Positions 1 through 12,191 are shown, numbered from the stretch's first letter. The stretch: DNA of 64,000 nucleotides from Pachyseris speciosa (GCA_016490735.1 JAEMWC010000124.1:1219501-1283500); one strand, 5' to 3'. Notes: generated by a model from the sequence alone, not told the origin. Numbers and translations: made by a program.

Positions 1-2824
1 CTAGCCCTAATCACTATCCAAAATTTTCTTTTAGATTGAGGACAAACTGTTTGGCTTAGTTACCAATCAATAAAACAGTGAACTGTACCTGTGACCTATG
101 GAATATGACCGCTCAACGTCTTCAAATTCATTCTAACTGTTCGTTAAGTCTTCCCAAGCATGCGCACTAAGACTGGAACCCCAGATTTTCTAGGAAAATG
201 GAGTCCATTATCCAGAGTCTCTCCGGGCGTCCACCCGCTGACCAAATAGCCTGAGGACTCTGGGTACGAGATTGGCCTAAACGGAGCGTAGTTCGGCCAC
301 GAAACGAACAAACGAAAAAGGACTAGTCGATAAGTCTTCGTATTGTTCAGATTTGTTTCATTGTTGCAACGAAATACAGAATCGTAAAGTCGAAGTGTCC
401 GGAAATAGGATGTCTGGGAAATGGGTTATTTATGGTTTTGCTGGCCACCTTTGGCATTCTATTTTGACATTATTTTGCCAATGATGCCTCATCTGCATAA
501 TCCAGCAAGCATATAAAATGTTAGGTTGAGTTTGTCGCCTTCTTAAATGTTTATACTCGGCCGACTTCCATGGGAAGGTTTCGTTCTTCGTCGTTTTATT
601 CTTTGTCGTGTTTTATCCAAAAATCTCACTTCCAGCGTTTCTGTGCAAAGCGCTAGCTAAAAATAGCACTCTGGGAACGAGATTGCACAATAACAAGAAT
701 GCCGTCACGGAAAATATCACACAATAAAACGTCGATTCTCCTTGTGTTGAGGCTTAAGCAGCCACTGACTAAGAAGCCGCACAGACTGCACAGGCTCTGA
801 ACAGCAGGTAAATTCAATCATTTCTTCTTGCTTCAAGTCCGAAAGTGCACCGGACGTAAGACCATCCTGACTGAGAAAAACCACTTCAAATTACGTGCGA
901 GTGCGTTTTGGAAATTTGATCTTGATGTTCCTTTAAGACATTGATGTGTTAATCTAATTGTTGCAAGCTTGACGTGAAAATATTTTTACAAGCAAGAAAC
1001 TAAACGAAGCGTGGAAAACGGTCGGCTGTGATATTTAAGTTTTTCACAGTTTTAGCAAAAGATATGCACAGGTTTTGTAGGGTAAGGATCTGTAAACGAA
1101 CAAAATGTCTTCCATGTTGGCTCTGACCTTTGTGCCTTTCTGATGCTTTTAGATGCACCTTGCCTGTGGAGTCCCTGATATTCCTGCCTGAATAAAAATC
1201 AAGATTCTGCTGAATGCTTGTGCCCAGGCTTCTCGTGTTCAGTTGAGGTTGCGTTCTCCTGTCGTCGAACGCAAATATTGAAAGGAATTCTGGTTGCCTC
1301 TTGGAAGGCTGAGTGAAGGCCATTATGGCCTCTTGTTGGAGCTGAAAATGGGAACTGAACTTTTCATAGCCGTAGGTGTGTTGCCTGTAGAACTATTAGC
1401 GTACCAAGTTTCAATGGTCTCTACTGGAAATTGGCCAAGATAGCTGTATTTGTATACTTGAAAAATAAACAAGACTTACCTGTAAGTTGAAGTTTAGTAA
1501 CATGAGATGTGCACGTACCGCCGCAGGTCAGTTTTTAAAGCATTTTGTGAACACCTTAGCACAGACTGAACGACATACAGATCATAGTACTAAAACAATA
1601 GAAAGTCAATAAAAGAGAGGGTGGGTAATTATATGGGTGTAATGGGCATGTTAACCCTAACAAAGTTTTGAGCCACTGCCCAATAGTGGCCTAGGTCACT
1701 GCCCTATACGGCTTAATGTATGAGACGAGCAATTTGGAAGAATTTCTCAGCTTCTCAGTGGCCCTAAGGTAATAATCTAAAGTTTCATAAACACACAATT
1801 CCCTAACTGGATACTTTTAAAGGCGCAGATTGCCAAAAACTTTACCAGGTTTGTCTTGCTTAACCCTATGACTCCCAAAGATGCATATAGGCGTAAAATA
1901 TACCGCTTTTGTTTTTATGATTTATTTCTTGTTTAAATTTTGTCATAATGTGTAAATAGCACTAAATGGTGCTTTTTGCAATTATCAAATCCAAAAAACC
2001 GACAACAATACCCGAATTCCGCTGCATAGCACAGTTTGTTTGGCAGCAAAGCCCAAAATGCCAGTCTTTTGACCAAAGAACAACACCAAAAATTACACAT
2101 TTTCATGGTCAACTTTTTAATAAAAAAAACATTGCTCAAAAATCAAAATTCTACATTTTATAGCAAACGTTAAAGCCAGACCATCTGGAGGGAAATTTTC
2201 CTCTCACTTTTTCCGCAAGCCACACTTTAGCCATTTTATTGGAGCCAACCTCGCGTATCTCAAGTTGTCTTGTTCACGCCCCAAAAGAATTCTGGGAAAG
2301 TCAACTATTCCAGGAACATAGAACCCTTCCATTTCCTATTTCCAAGTTTTTTTTGTAAGTGTTGGGCCACCCAGTACCACCAGGAAAATATGACGTCGAT
2401 TGAACTTTTTACCAGTCAAAACTAGCCCAAACTGCCTTGGTAGGCCCTGGAATCCTTCCACAAAGTTAGAGAGACAGCTTCGGCCATCCACCGCCATATT
2501 GGCTACGAAGCAGATTTAGCGTCTCATTCAGCAAGAAACCGTCTCTCACCTCTGGCTTCTTTCAAAGGCTTGCCTTTACCCACATTCCAGCTTAAGGATG
2601 CCAGCCTGGGGGCCTTTGTGGAGGAAAATGGCTCGAAAAAACCTCAATAAAGTGGTAAATTTACCCCAATCAAGCTTGATGACTCGGTAAACGAACAACA
2701 GCCGCTAATGTGCGTGACGTCACACCTTTAGAGTGAGCCCACAGTGACACAAGAACGTTATTTCCATCGCAACTCCTTAAATGGAGAAGATTAGTCCTCC
2801 AGACTAATTATCACTAAACATTTA
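1..2824. other. Gene-poor repeat-rich region
   Basis: No coding region can be supported here. Open frames are short and lack recognisable motifs. The stretch is AT-rich and contains one dispersed repeat copy (about 556-712) related to one near 15.3 kb. A short phrase around 1308-1340 (aaggccattatggcctcttg) recurs in variant form near 18125-18150. Confidence 0.6.
556..712. repeat. Dispersed repeat, copy A
   Basis: This segment resembles 15302-15474 in the same orientation. Shared phrases include tcggccga, cgttttattctttgtc, cacttcc, gtttctgt, caaagcgc and gattgcaca/ggttgcaca. The copies are diverged with small indels. No coding sequence or terminal structure was identified, so it is an unclassified interspersed repeat. 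Confidence 0.6.
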
Positions 2825-3360
2825 CTAAAAAAAATACAATAAATTGGTAGTCAAAGGGTTAAGGTGCTCTGTTAAGGCAAAATTAAAGCATTCCTCATTT
2901 CTCTGCATATACTGCTCAGATGTGTCCAAAAAAGTCAAAGTCTGACACCTTTGTCCTGTAGTCAAGGCAATCAACATGACTAACTTCAAGGTGAGTTCCT
3001 TCAAACTGATTTCATCCAAGGGCCAAAACAAACTTAAGTAATCAAGGACAGTGTCCACAGGCCAAATGTTGTTGTACTTTGGCACAGGCTTGAGCTTGTT
3101 GGTACCAGCAAACAAGGAAGTGCTTTCCAACTGGTCTATGATCTGGAGTAACACCGACATTCATGTCAATATTGGAGACTGCAGAACGAGCTGTATTCAG
3201 CGCCAAGTAACTTAAGCCACTCTTGAAGAGACTGCAGAAAAGAAAGTACAGCCCTTACAGCGGGATGCAATGGATCGTGTGACCCTTTACTACAAAATTG
3301 CAACCACTTGTTGATATACACTTTGTACTGTTTTTGTGTACTGTCCCTCCAGGAATGCAT
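2825..3360 (-). pseudogene. Tyrosine recombinase of DIRS-like element, broken
   Basis: Two minus-strand frames carry the pieces. The N-terminal piece (3166-3360; STQKQYKVYINKWLQFC) resembles the helical core-binding domain of phage-integrase-type recombinases. The second piece (2825-3160) holds ALTTGQRCQTLTFLD, the conserved strand around the first catalytic arginine, where the R of GQR is present. The C-terminal part with the H-x-x-R and tyrosine residues is absent, so the gene is truncated. It overlaps the end of the RNase H frame, as usual for DIRS. Its role would have been integration of the circular cDNA. Confidence 0.65.
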
Positions 3361-5265
3361 GATGACTTTGACAATGTCTGGCGAAATCTCTGACTTTTGA
3401 AGGATCGCCTGATAATTTGCATACCAGTAACTCCAGCCGGTGGTGAAGAGGATGGGGACCGTCCAGAGTTGGGTGAATCAGATTCTGAGCTGATGCGTTC
3501 ACTATGCATGGTGTGTCTATTAGAAGGCTCAGTACAACCGTAAAATAAGGTTGAGTTGTCCACAGAGGAATAACCAGAATTCCCGATGCCTTGTCATGCA
3601 TTATCTTTTGCACACACCTGGAAATAAGACAAAAAGGAGGAAAAGCGTAAAAGAAAAACTGTGACCACTCTATGCTAAAGGCATCTGCAAATCTAGCCAT
3701 TGGGTGTGGTCTCCAAGAAACATAATCCTCCACCTGAGCATTAAGTCTACTAGCAAAGAGATCAATATCCGGCTTGCCAAATGAAGAGACTATACTCTCA
3801 AATATGGGAGCTGAAAGCATCCACTCAAGGTTCAAGTTCAAATTTCGAGACAACTGATCAGCATCAACATTACTAGAACCTGGAATATGGGCTGCTGATA
3901 ACCAAATATTTCTGTCAATGGCCCAATCCCAAATTTCCTTAGTGAGGGAATTGCATTCTAATGATCTACAACCTCCCATAGCATTGATGCAGGAAACAGC
4001 AGTGGTATTGTCAGACATAACCCTCACATGAATGTTGCTCCTGCCATCAAGCAGGGAGCACATAGCAAGTTTAACTACCAACAACTCTAAATAATTTATG
4101 TGTTTCGAAGACTCAGACTTAGACCAAATGCCACAAGTGTTATTCCCATGTTCGATATGAGCACCCCAACCTGTTTGAGATGCATCAGTGTTAACAACTA
4201 AATCTGGACTGTTGTGAAGGATTCTCCTAGAAGCTGTCTGAATATTGGCAGACCACCAGTGAACTTCTTCCAAACTACCATGAGACAAGGTCATGAAGGA
4301 GTCAATTCCCCTGGTTCAATTTCAAATTTCTTTCTTTATCAACCTCAATGTGGCAATAATGCAAGGGTCAAAACTCCACCCCTGGGAAGCTAGAGACCAA
4401 GGTCCCAAGAAAAGATGCAACTTCACGGATTGTAAACTCCTTACAAGGAACTGAAAATGTTTGACATAATTGCAAACTTTTGACAGCTTTCCTGTTTGTC
4501 AAAGTAACTAGCATGAGAATAGTTTAAAATGAATCCTAAAAACTCCAAAGTCTGTGTAGGTATGACTACCAATTTTTCAGGATGGATTTTAAAACCCAGG
4601 TTGCCAAAAAGCTACACTGTGTGTAAAGTAGCTTCCTCACATTCGAAATAACTATCTTCGAGATTAAAGTAACCATCAATATAGCCCAGACAAGTGTGGC
4701 CAAACTGACTTCTCAAGTAGCTAAAGATAGGTTTCAAAATTTTGGTAAAAATTCTAGGACTACTAGTCAACCCCATGGGTAGACTAGTGAAGGCATACAA
4801 TTGATCTCTCCAAATAAATTTCAGATATTTCTGGTGATTCAGTGCAATAGGGATAGAGTAATATGCATCATTGAGGTCTATAGATGTCATGTAACATCCA
4901 GGCCTCACAAGCCTGATAGCTGTTTCTAACATGTCCATTTTAAAATGGTGGTAGGTAACTGACTCATTCAGTTTCTTTAGGTTAAATATAACCCTGTGAG
5001 AACCATCTTTCTTAGGTCGTGTGAAAATAGGAGATATTACCTGACCATCCTCATGTGAGGATAGCCTTATTATCCCTTTCAGAAGGAATTTTTCTACCTC
5101 ATTGTCAATGATAGACTGCTCAGATTCAGTAAAGGAGTAGGAAGGCCTAGAAACACTAGTGCATACTCCAGGTTCCCAGTCAAATTCAATATGACAGTGA
5201 GCAATTGCATCCAAGATAAAGGGATCTGACGTGATCGTCTTCCACACATGAAGATAATCTCGCAA
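3290..5265 (-). pseudogene. DIRS-like reverse transcriptase and RNase H
   Basis: The RT piece (4612-5265, 217 residues) shows fingers and palm motifs: PKKDGSHRVIFNLKKLNE (84-101), motif A TSIDLNDAY (Asp130), LPMGLTSSP (162-170) and motif C GYIDGYF (195-198). The second catalytic Asp of the usual Y-x-D-D is Gly here. RT continues through 4294-4612 in another frame (EKLVVIPTQTLEFLGF). The RNase H piece (3290-4294) keeps all four acidic residues by position: TDAS Asp37, YLEL Glu70, SDN Asp95 and DADQLSR Asp146. A typical DIRS tail containing CKLSGDPSK follows. It would make element cDNA, but the frameshift and the changed YIDD indicate a dead copy. Confidence 0.8.
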
Positions 5266-5339
5266 CCCTCCTGTCTTAAAGGGAGTCTGATTCGTTATAG
5301 CACTACCAATAACGTTGTGTCTTAACTCCGATGGTGATC

Positions 5340-6488
5340 CTATTGGGTCTTGGTTGATGAAGACTTGGGATTCTGCTGGGACCGAGTTTGGCCCCGGCCT
5401 TGGACTAAAAAAGAATTTGTAGAGGATTTCCCCCTGCCAGCACTCTGACCGAAACGGCCGCGACCACGCACGCCTCTAGCAGTTGGGACTTTGTAAGGTT
5501 CCATGCGCTTCTTAGGTGTGACTTTATTGCTAAGCTTTTGTGACTTTGTTAACTCCTCCACTTCCTTGTTCAGGTCATCCCCAAACAAGAAGGATGACAC
5601 AGGAGTGGACGGGTTGCATAATGAAGCATATTGCTTGTTGAGATCAGGACGAATGAGATCCCTGCGTTTCAGATTAAGCTCTCTATTTGCTGACAACAGC
5701 AGGACTGCTGTGTGGGTCAAGACATTTCTCTGATCTCCACTGGAGCTATTACATAACTGGAGTATAGCGTATAACCCGGACAATACCAGAGACTGCGCCT
5801 TCTGAAATGCTGAATCACTATTTCTAGTCTCCTGACGTAATTGCTGCCAAATCTGCTTGTTTATCTTTGGAGCAACCTAGTTGGTGCAATTTTCAGGTCT
5901 CAGGTACTTGTTTTGCACCTCAGTCAACTTATCTTTAGAAAGTTTCTCTGTAAGCAAACTCTTTACTATGTCCGCCAGGTTTGCATCAGTGGCAGGAGAT
6001 ATTTTCTCTGCAACACTAAATTCCTCTGCCAGCACCTTGAAAGAGCCACTACTTGACCCGTCAGCATGGTCTGAAGTTTTGGGCTGAATAAATTCGTTGA
6101 TTTAGGTTACAACAGCAGCATTTGGACTCGTCACAGAACCTGCTTCACCACCCTCAGGGTTGGTCTCAACATACTCAAAATCTGCATAAACTTGCTCAAT
6201 GGATTCTTGCACTTGAGCTAAGATATCTTTCTTGGTGCCATCCAAAAGTTCGGCAAACATAGCCTTAAACTCCGACAGCAAAGGCCCTCCTGAATTCCCA
6301 ACGTTTTCAGGGTTTTGAGCCTGGAAGCCATCGTCTAAAAAGACGAAAAAATTAGCAAGATAAGTCGCTTGGTAGACTCGTCCGCCACGTGGTTTCAATG
6401 AACGTCTACATACGCTAGTCACAAACTCGTTGAGACTGAACGTACAAACAACCGGCTCGTAAAATAAACGAGAACTGTGTCGTATCAA
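5340..6488 (-). pseudogene. DIRS-like gag (ORF1), broken
   Basis: The downstream piece (5340-5783) is basic at its end, with GVRGRGRFGQSAGRGK, an RNA-binding type tail, and the phrase SSFLFGDDLNKEVEEL. The upstream piece (6102-6488) has GNSGGPLLSEFKAMFAELLD and an acidic stretch. The 320 bp between them contains further frame changes. Position directly upstream of RT on the same strand supports a gag/ORF1 role. Such proteins are poorly conserved in sequence, so the call rests mostly on position and composition. Confidence 0.55.
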
Positions 6489-6489
6489 T

Positions 6490-7499
6490 GGGTATAAACG
6501 CGTTACACCACAAGTAAATTGACTCAGAACACGTCCTTGAGTCTATTCGGCCGAACAGCCAAGCAAAACACTGTGACGCGTCACAGAACACGAAGAATAT
6601 TCAGACCGTAAAAAACCTGGATACAGTGGAACGACCTGCGGTGGTGCATGCGCATCTCATGGTAACCCGGATGTACGTAATGATTTGGTAGAATTGATGT
6701 TCTATTGGGTTAACTGTATGACGTCATCAGTCCTCTCATTTGCATATTTCACACCTTTTACAAACTTAAATATCTCCGCAACAAGTGCAGATATTTGCAA
6801 ATGGTACGGTAAACAGCATTTTTAATCTTTCTTAAATTCTATGTGATAAACCTAAAGATTCGAGGGGTAAAAATTTGATCATAGTAGGCACTTTAATGTT
6901 GCCTTCCATAACAGTCAAAGTTTCAACAGCATCATGGCAAATACAACATCTCCAGATCATCAAACTTGTCTTCCGTTTACAGCGAGGACAGATGAGATGT
7001 GGATTTTATTTTTCGTCATCTCTTTTGCCAAGTATAAACAGGTTTGTTTGAACCGAGCACAATCTGTCTTTCATTGGATAATAATAATCATTTTTCTCCA
7101 GTGCTCATCTACTATCTTACTTGTTTGCTTTTTACACCACTTGCTTGCTTTTTGCAAATTACTTCCCAAACAACCACTCTGTTTTTCACTAACCTTCATT
7201 TACGTCTTTCTGAGTGTAGAATCCTTTGCAGTGTTTTTTTTGCTGAAAGTTTGTGTTTTGCACTTATTCAGTTTTTAATATCCTGTAAGTTTAATTGTCT
7301 GTTCACCTTAACCAGATGAAGTAAAGCATTTGTCTCTCTGTGAATTTCTTTTTCCTTTAATTCACCTCACGCCAAATTCTTTACTGGATGCTTAGAATGC
7401 TTTTGATAGTTGTTCTTGGATTATTCAACAGTCTTGACAGTTCAGCTTTGTTTTCCACTGATCCTGGCAATGCAGCAATCAAGCAACAGCCCATGGTAG
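6490..7499. other. Non-coding, AT-rich stretch
   Basis: Nothing beyond low-complexity sequence is supported. A 114-codon open frame at 6934-7278 encodes a hydrophobic, Phe/Leu-rich peptide expected from T-rich DNA and is not accepted as a gene. Confidence 0.5.
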
Positions 7500-8242
7500 C
7501 ACAGGGTGCAGAGGAGTTCTGTTCGATCATACACGACAACGTCTCACCTTGTTAATTCCAAAATATGTTTACTTTGTACGATAAAGATTGTCCAAATGAA
7601 ATCCTTCTGATTTGTGAACGTTTTCTGCTTCCAATCCATCTTGTCTCTTTCTGGTACGGTTTCCGCAATGTTTACTTACATGTACTGTGGACCAAAGTAC
7701 TGTGTGCTCACACAGTTACAAAAGGTTGGCTTACAGTACAAGAAGAGTAAAGGGAGGAAACCGATTTGGGCTCGATTTTTCGATTCCCTGTAATTAACAC
7801 GAAATTCAATGAAAAGGCCTCATTTTTTGTATATGGTTTGGAATTTTCACTTTTTAGCCAAATTAAACAAGAAGTCTGTTGAAGCGGTCGGAAAACTAAC
7901 ATTTTCTGCAAAGGAGATTTACGGCCTCATCACACCGCTTTCGTTCAATGTGCACCGCAATAACTGGTGACGGAAATGACGTTTAGTGTGTTGTGACCTC
8001 AAAGAATAAACGTGTTGGTGAATATTTGGCGGTCTCTATATGTGTTTCGGGGTTCTACAGTTAGCGATGAGGATCGTTCTTTTTCACTCGCAGTTTCGTG
8101 GAGGTATTTGTCGAGGTTTTTGTCTTTTCAACGGCGATTTATAAGTGGCGGCGAGACGAGCAGAGCTAGCGCTAGTGGTTCAACCAGCGAATCGGAAGGT
8201 GTTGGAAGCGTTTCTGTTTCCCTAAGTGTCGGTTCGTTAGAA

Positions 8243-8430
8243 GCACTGGTTTTGCAGACACTTGATGACTACTTCGTTCCAAAGGCAAACGTCCTGTTTG
8301 AGAGGCACCAGAGAGTGAAACCATTGATCAGTTTGTTTGTCGGCTTCGTCAGCGTGCGGTTAGCTGTGACTTCGGTGCCCGGGCTTCGGTGACAGAGAAG
8401 ACCACTATATTCGAGATCAAGTCATAGACA
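8243..8430 (+). pseudogene. Ty3/Gypsy gag fragment
   Basis: The frame reads LEALVLQTLDDYFVPKANVL then FERHQ, matching the usual Gypsy capsid phrase (LDDYF-PK-N---ERH-F). About base 8312 the homology jumps frame and continues as ETIDQFVCRLRQRAVSCDFG, then a DQVIDK-like phrase. The remainder of gag and all of pol are missing. A PBS-like phrase (gcgatgaggat) lies about 180 bp upstream, as in the Gypsy element at 9.87 kb. It is a relic of a different Gypsy lineage. Confidence 0.7.
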
Positions 8431-8865
8431 AGTGAATATTCGACCCTTATGTGTCGGACGTTTTCAGAAAAGGAGGTTTGCTGAGAATTGTCGAAGCGTG
8501 AGAATTGTTCTAATTATTAGTTAGCTATTGTTTGAAGGGTATGTGTTGTGACCTTGTAGAATGTTGGTAGTATTTCTGTTTCCCTAATGGACGGTTTCGA
8601 TTTTTTTTTGCCTCCGGTGGGTTTTCCTCGAGCGGAGTTTGCCTTTTGAAAGACAAACTTGCCATGTTTTTATCCTTCCCCTACGGAGGATTAGAACGGT
8701 TCATTACTCTCCCGTTTCCGGTCACTGCCCACTTCCATCACCAGTTATTGCGGTTCACATCGAACTAGTCACGTGACACTTGTTTCCTCCCTTTACTTCT
8801 CTTTTACTCGGCACTTCGTGTCTCCTTCCGAAGCTTATTCGTTGTTCTTCGGGCAAAGATCATAT

Positions 8866-8914
8866 TAGCCTGATTCTCAGACAGTCCAGGTCGCTTGCGG
8901 GAGAGAGTGCATGG

Positions 8915-8949
<35 letters not shown>
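8866..8949. mobile_element. Small MITE with 9 bp target duplication
   Basis: An 84 bp near-perfect hairpin starting tagcctgattctcagac and ending gtctgagaatcaggcta. It is flanked on both sides by agatcatat (8857-8865 and 8950-8958), a 9 bp direct repeat. A 9 bp duplication is typical of Mutator-type transposases. It sits inside the right arm of the 7.5-9.2 kb foldback, so it is the younger insertion. Confidence 0.85.
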
Positions 8950-9186
8950 AGATCATATGCGCCCGCGGCCAGCGTCAGTTGAAGCGGTATATGCAAGTAA
9001 ACATGTATGAGGCATGAGGTAGACAAGATTGGGGGATATAGAAGGCTATGGAAGCAGCAAACGTTCACAAATGAGAAGCATTTCATTTCGACAATCTTTA
9101 TCGTACAAAGTAAGCATATTTTGGAATTAACAAGGTGAGACTTTGTTGTGTACGATCGAACAGAACTCCTCTGCACCCTGTGAAGG

Positions 9187-9747
9187 TAGTTGGAAACAAA
9201 TTTTCGAGTGAAAACAAAAAATCCTCAACCTTTGCATCACCTAAAAAGACAAATGGTGCAGCCTGCCTCAGGTTTTCCCATGCATAGTGTGTAAATGCAG
9301 TTCGAAATTGTGCACACCATTTTCAACAGTGACAAATAATTATGTCCCTAGACTTTGAATACTCATAAAGGCAATGGTAGTTTTTCCACTGAATCCTAAG
9401 ATAACAGAAAAAATGTCAAGCAAAGTAATTTTCTCCTGCTTAATGTGTCATGTGGTGTACTGATAAGTACCTCAAGTAAACTTGGGCTATACCAAAATTT
9501 AAATTTGAACTACAACACTGGCACTATGCGTTATGCAGTTAATTAGCTTGATTGACATGCTTGATTTGCCTCATCCAGCTGCAAGCAAGAGACTGAAACT
9601 GGATCATAAGGGTGGTTTTCAAGTGACTAAATGCTTGCTTGAATCTTCAACATTGTGACTTAATAGATGCTGAGTCAAATTACTTTAGTTTTTATCTCAT
9701 TGATGACGTAGTGATCAGTGAGATATTGTGAGGGCCTTGGGGCCCAG
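9187..9747. other. No feature seen between foldback and Gypsy LTR
   Basis: An AT-rich stretch of about 560 bp without supported coding capacity or clear repeats. Confidence 0.5.
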
Positions 9748-9861
9748 TGTAATAGATTAGGGTCCAGACCTCATGTATTTTGGGGTACCTACACAGTGGA
9801 CATTAAAAAGATGGCGAGCACATGGTTGTTCTGTTGTTGATTTCGTGCTCCGAATATTTCA
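9748..9861 (+). repeat. 5' LTR of Gypsy element
   Basis: A 114 bp segment beginning tgtaatagattag and ending ccgaatatttca. It matches 14548-14646 except for an extra 15 bp or so and point changes. It is immediately followed by a PBS-like stretch (tctggcgacgaggatgg) and the gag ATG. Confidence 0.8.
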
Positions 9862-9876
9862 ATTCTGGCGACGAGG

Positions 9877-10340
9877 ATGGCACTTGTGGGTAAAGTGGGA
9901 GAGTTTGTTGAAGGTAAAGAAGATATCTCCAGTTATATCGAACGAGTGGAACTGTATTTTACAGCCAATTATGTGTAGATGAGTTTTTACGACCCATGGA
10001 GTAGCTACGTTTCTTGCGTTGGTCAGGGCAGATGTGTATGGAGTACTGCAGAATTTGTTGGCACCCGAATGTCTGATAGAAGAGTCTTTTAGTGAATTGA
10101 AAGAGCGATCAATTGCACATTATTTTCCCAAACCCATTTTGATTTAAATTTCACTGTCGTAACCAGCTGGAGAGCGAACTGTCGCTCATTTAGTGGTTGA
10201 GTTAAAGCGGCTGACGTTGAGGCTTGTGTTCTGGTGTGTTTGTGTGTTCTGGCTTGTTTGTGGATTGAAAAGTGTTCCAATTCAGAAGGAGTTGATGGCA
10301 GAAAGAGACTGGACGTTTAAAGTGCTACTGAACTGAATAA
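9877..10340 (+). pseudogene. Gypsy gag, broken
   Basis: From ATG 9877 the frame reads MALVGKVGEFVEGKEDISSY then IERVELYFTANYV before a stop. This is the normal start of a Gypsy capsid (GK-EDWSSYIERVE-YF-AN). Later frames give ALVRADVYGVLQNLLAPE, ERTVAHLVVELKRLTLRL and VPIQKELMAE, all standard gag phrases, but with stops between them. The product would have formed the retrotransposon particle. Confidence 0.75.
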
Positions 10341-10829
10341 TAATCCAGCATGAAAGAGCAATAAATTATTAGTTCAATATCACATTGACCGGTTAAATAA
10401 GTATTAGTGGCATGAAAACATTTTTTATCGGTAATTTTTTCGAACTCAAACATGGCCAAGTTGCCATAGTTAGTGCGGCACATCGATTCTTAATTAGATA
10501 TGCACATGACACCACATGGTTTACACTTCTTGACAGCTTGCACATTTCCCTAGTCAGATGCAATGGTGAAGCGAGGAGGTAGGACTTGTGTGGCCGGTGG
10601 CACAGGACAAATAATCTGTACCAACCACACTTACAGTCCTGGCATTTCTATGCATGTGGCCCTAACCAATAGCCAGTTAAGGTCCAATGGTTAAAGTTTA
10701 TGTAGACCCACAGGCCAGATTTCCAACTGTTCGAAACAGCACAGTCCATGGAGGTGGCCAACAGAGAGGACTTTCGTGATGTCACTGTCTCGAGAGATGA
10801 CTGGTAAACAAGGTCGGCAAAGTTGCCAT

Positions 10830-11145
10830 TCCAAGACGCCCGCCTGAGGAAGCAGGTAGTTGTTTTCATTGTGGTGGGAGGCATTCTCCATCGAGTCGCT
10901 GGGCTAAGACAGCTCAATGTTACGTGTTAGTTGAACAACAAACTATGTGTTGTTTTCTTCAAATGTGGATACTTCTGATGACCAGTTTAGATTCTGGTGA
11001 GCAGCTCCCCTTGTTAGGAGAAATTCTTGTAACTGTAAATTGTCAGACTCAGGAAATGCAACTGCCTCTGGTTGTGACTCAAGGCAAAAACCCTGTGTTG
11101 CTTGGATACAACTGGCTGGAGAAGAGGAAGCTAGCTTAGCTTGGT
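10830..11145 (+). pseudogene. Gypsy zinc knuckle and aspartic protease remnant
   Basis: CFHCGG near 10860-10880 is the start of a C-x2-C zinc knuckle. A later frame (10924-11139) has GEILVTVNCQTQEMQLPLVV then LLGYNWLEKRKL, matching the end of Gypsy retropepsins (LLGR-WL). The catalytic D-S/T-G triad is not clear; LDSGEQ near 10990 may be its remnant. It lies between gag and RT as expected. Confidence 0.6.
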
Positions 11146-11289
11146 CAACCATTTTCAAGGTGTCTCAAGTTGAGCAAGAGGTGCAGAGAATGGAAGAAGA
11201 AGAAGAGATCATTTACAAAGTGAGCCAAAGCATCTGGGCAGACCCTGTCGTGTTGGTCCCCAAGAAATATCCTGCGAGTGTGTAGTGAC

Positions 11290-11428
11290 TGTTGTGGTTC
11301 AATTTTATCCTTGGTTTATTTTTTCCCTTTGTTATGAACTGATTATCATGCATTAGCATTCATTACTTTACCTTAAAACAAAAGGAAAAAAACATTAAAC
11401 CAAGGATAAAATTAAACCACAACATCTA
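11290..11428. mobile_element. MITE inserted in Gypsy RT
   Basis: The ends form an inverted repeat: gttgtggttcaattttatcc at the left against ggataaaattaaaccacaac at the right, one mismatch, continuing into ttggttta/taaacc and ttttttccctt/aaggaaaaaa. The RT homology stops on one side and resumes on the other. The element is about 139 bp. The target duplication was not resolved. Confidence 0.75.
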
Positions 11429-12191
11429 CAAGTCAACAGTTAATCGGTGCACCGATGTTGATCAGTATCCCTTACCGAATGTGGAAGATTTGTTTGCAAC
11501 ATTACCTGGGGGACAAGTGTTCAGCCAAATTGATCTTTGACATGCCTATCAGCAGGTTAAGCTGAATGTTCAACCTGGACGAAGATTCCCAGAAGTACCT
11601 GACTATTAACACTCACAAGCGGTTGTACAGCTACAAACAGTTGCCATTTGGGGTCTCTAGTGCACCTGCGATTTTTCAGCGGGTTATGGATCAGCTCCTG
11701 CTAGGGATAAAGTTCACAGTATGCCGGTTGGATAATATCTTGGTCTCTGGACGTTCTCGTGGGGAACATTTACGGTTACGAGATCACAGCATTAGGCTAA
11801 ATCCAGAAAAGTGCATCTTCTTCCAGTCTAGGCTCAAGTTTCTCGGACACTGGATTGATAAACATGGCATCCGTCCTCTTCCACAAAAGATGGATGCAAT
11901 AATGCCAGCAAAGACAAAATTTGTCACAAAATTGAAGTAGTATCTGGGTCGTCTCAACTATTATGGCAAGTTCCTTCCCAACCTTGCCACTACGCTGCAT
12001 TGCCTTCATGACCTTTTACAGAAGGACAGGCCCTTGAAGTGGACGGAAGTACTGTGAGAGTATGTTTGTAAAGAGTTAGCAGCTGCAAGATTCTTCCTTG
12101 CTGGTTCATTATGACCTGAAGAGGCCCCTCTGCCCGGCCTGTGAAGCATCGCCCTATGGGGTCGGGGCTGTGATTTCTCACTTGATGGAAA

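Larger units (their letters stand above)
2825..6490 (-). mobile_element. DIRS-like tyrosine-recombinase retrotransposon, decayed
   Basis: Read on the minus strand from 6490 down, the order is a gag-like protein, reverse transcriptase, RNase H and a tyrosine-recombinase-like protein overlapping the RNase H frame. This order is characteristic of DIRS elements, which integrate with a tyrosine recombinase rather than a DDE integrase. Gag and pol each fall in more than one frame. The split inverted repeats and internal complementary region expected of DIRS were not identified, so the outer limits are approximate. Confidence 0.75.
7500..9186. repeat. Foldback element, long imperfect inverted repeats
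   Basis: The left edge (cacagggtgcagaggagttc near 7500) reappears inverted at the right edge (gaactcctctgcaccctgtg, ending near 9183). The arms stay complementary, with indels, through roughly 7500-7690 and 8985-9183. Complementarity resumes at 7740-7765 with 8770-8800 and at 7940-7975 with 8720-8760. The interior holds a Gypsy gag scrap, and the right arm is interrupted by a MITE. It may be a foldback transposon or two inverted copies of an LTR-type repeat. Confidence 0.7.

Noticed and set aside
6934..7278. 114-codon hydrophobic + strand frame
   Set aside because: Composition follows T-rich DNA, with no domain, no conserved neighbour and no splice or start context.
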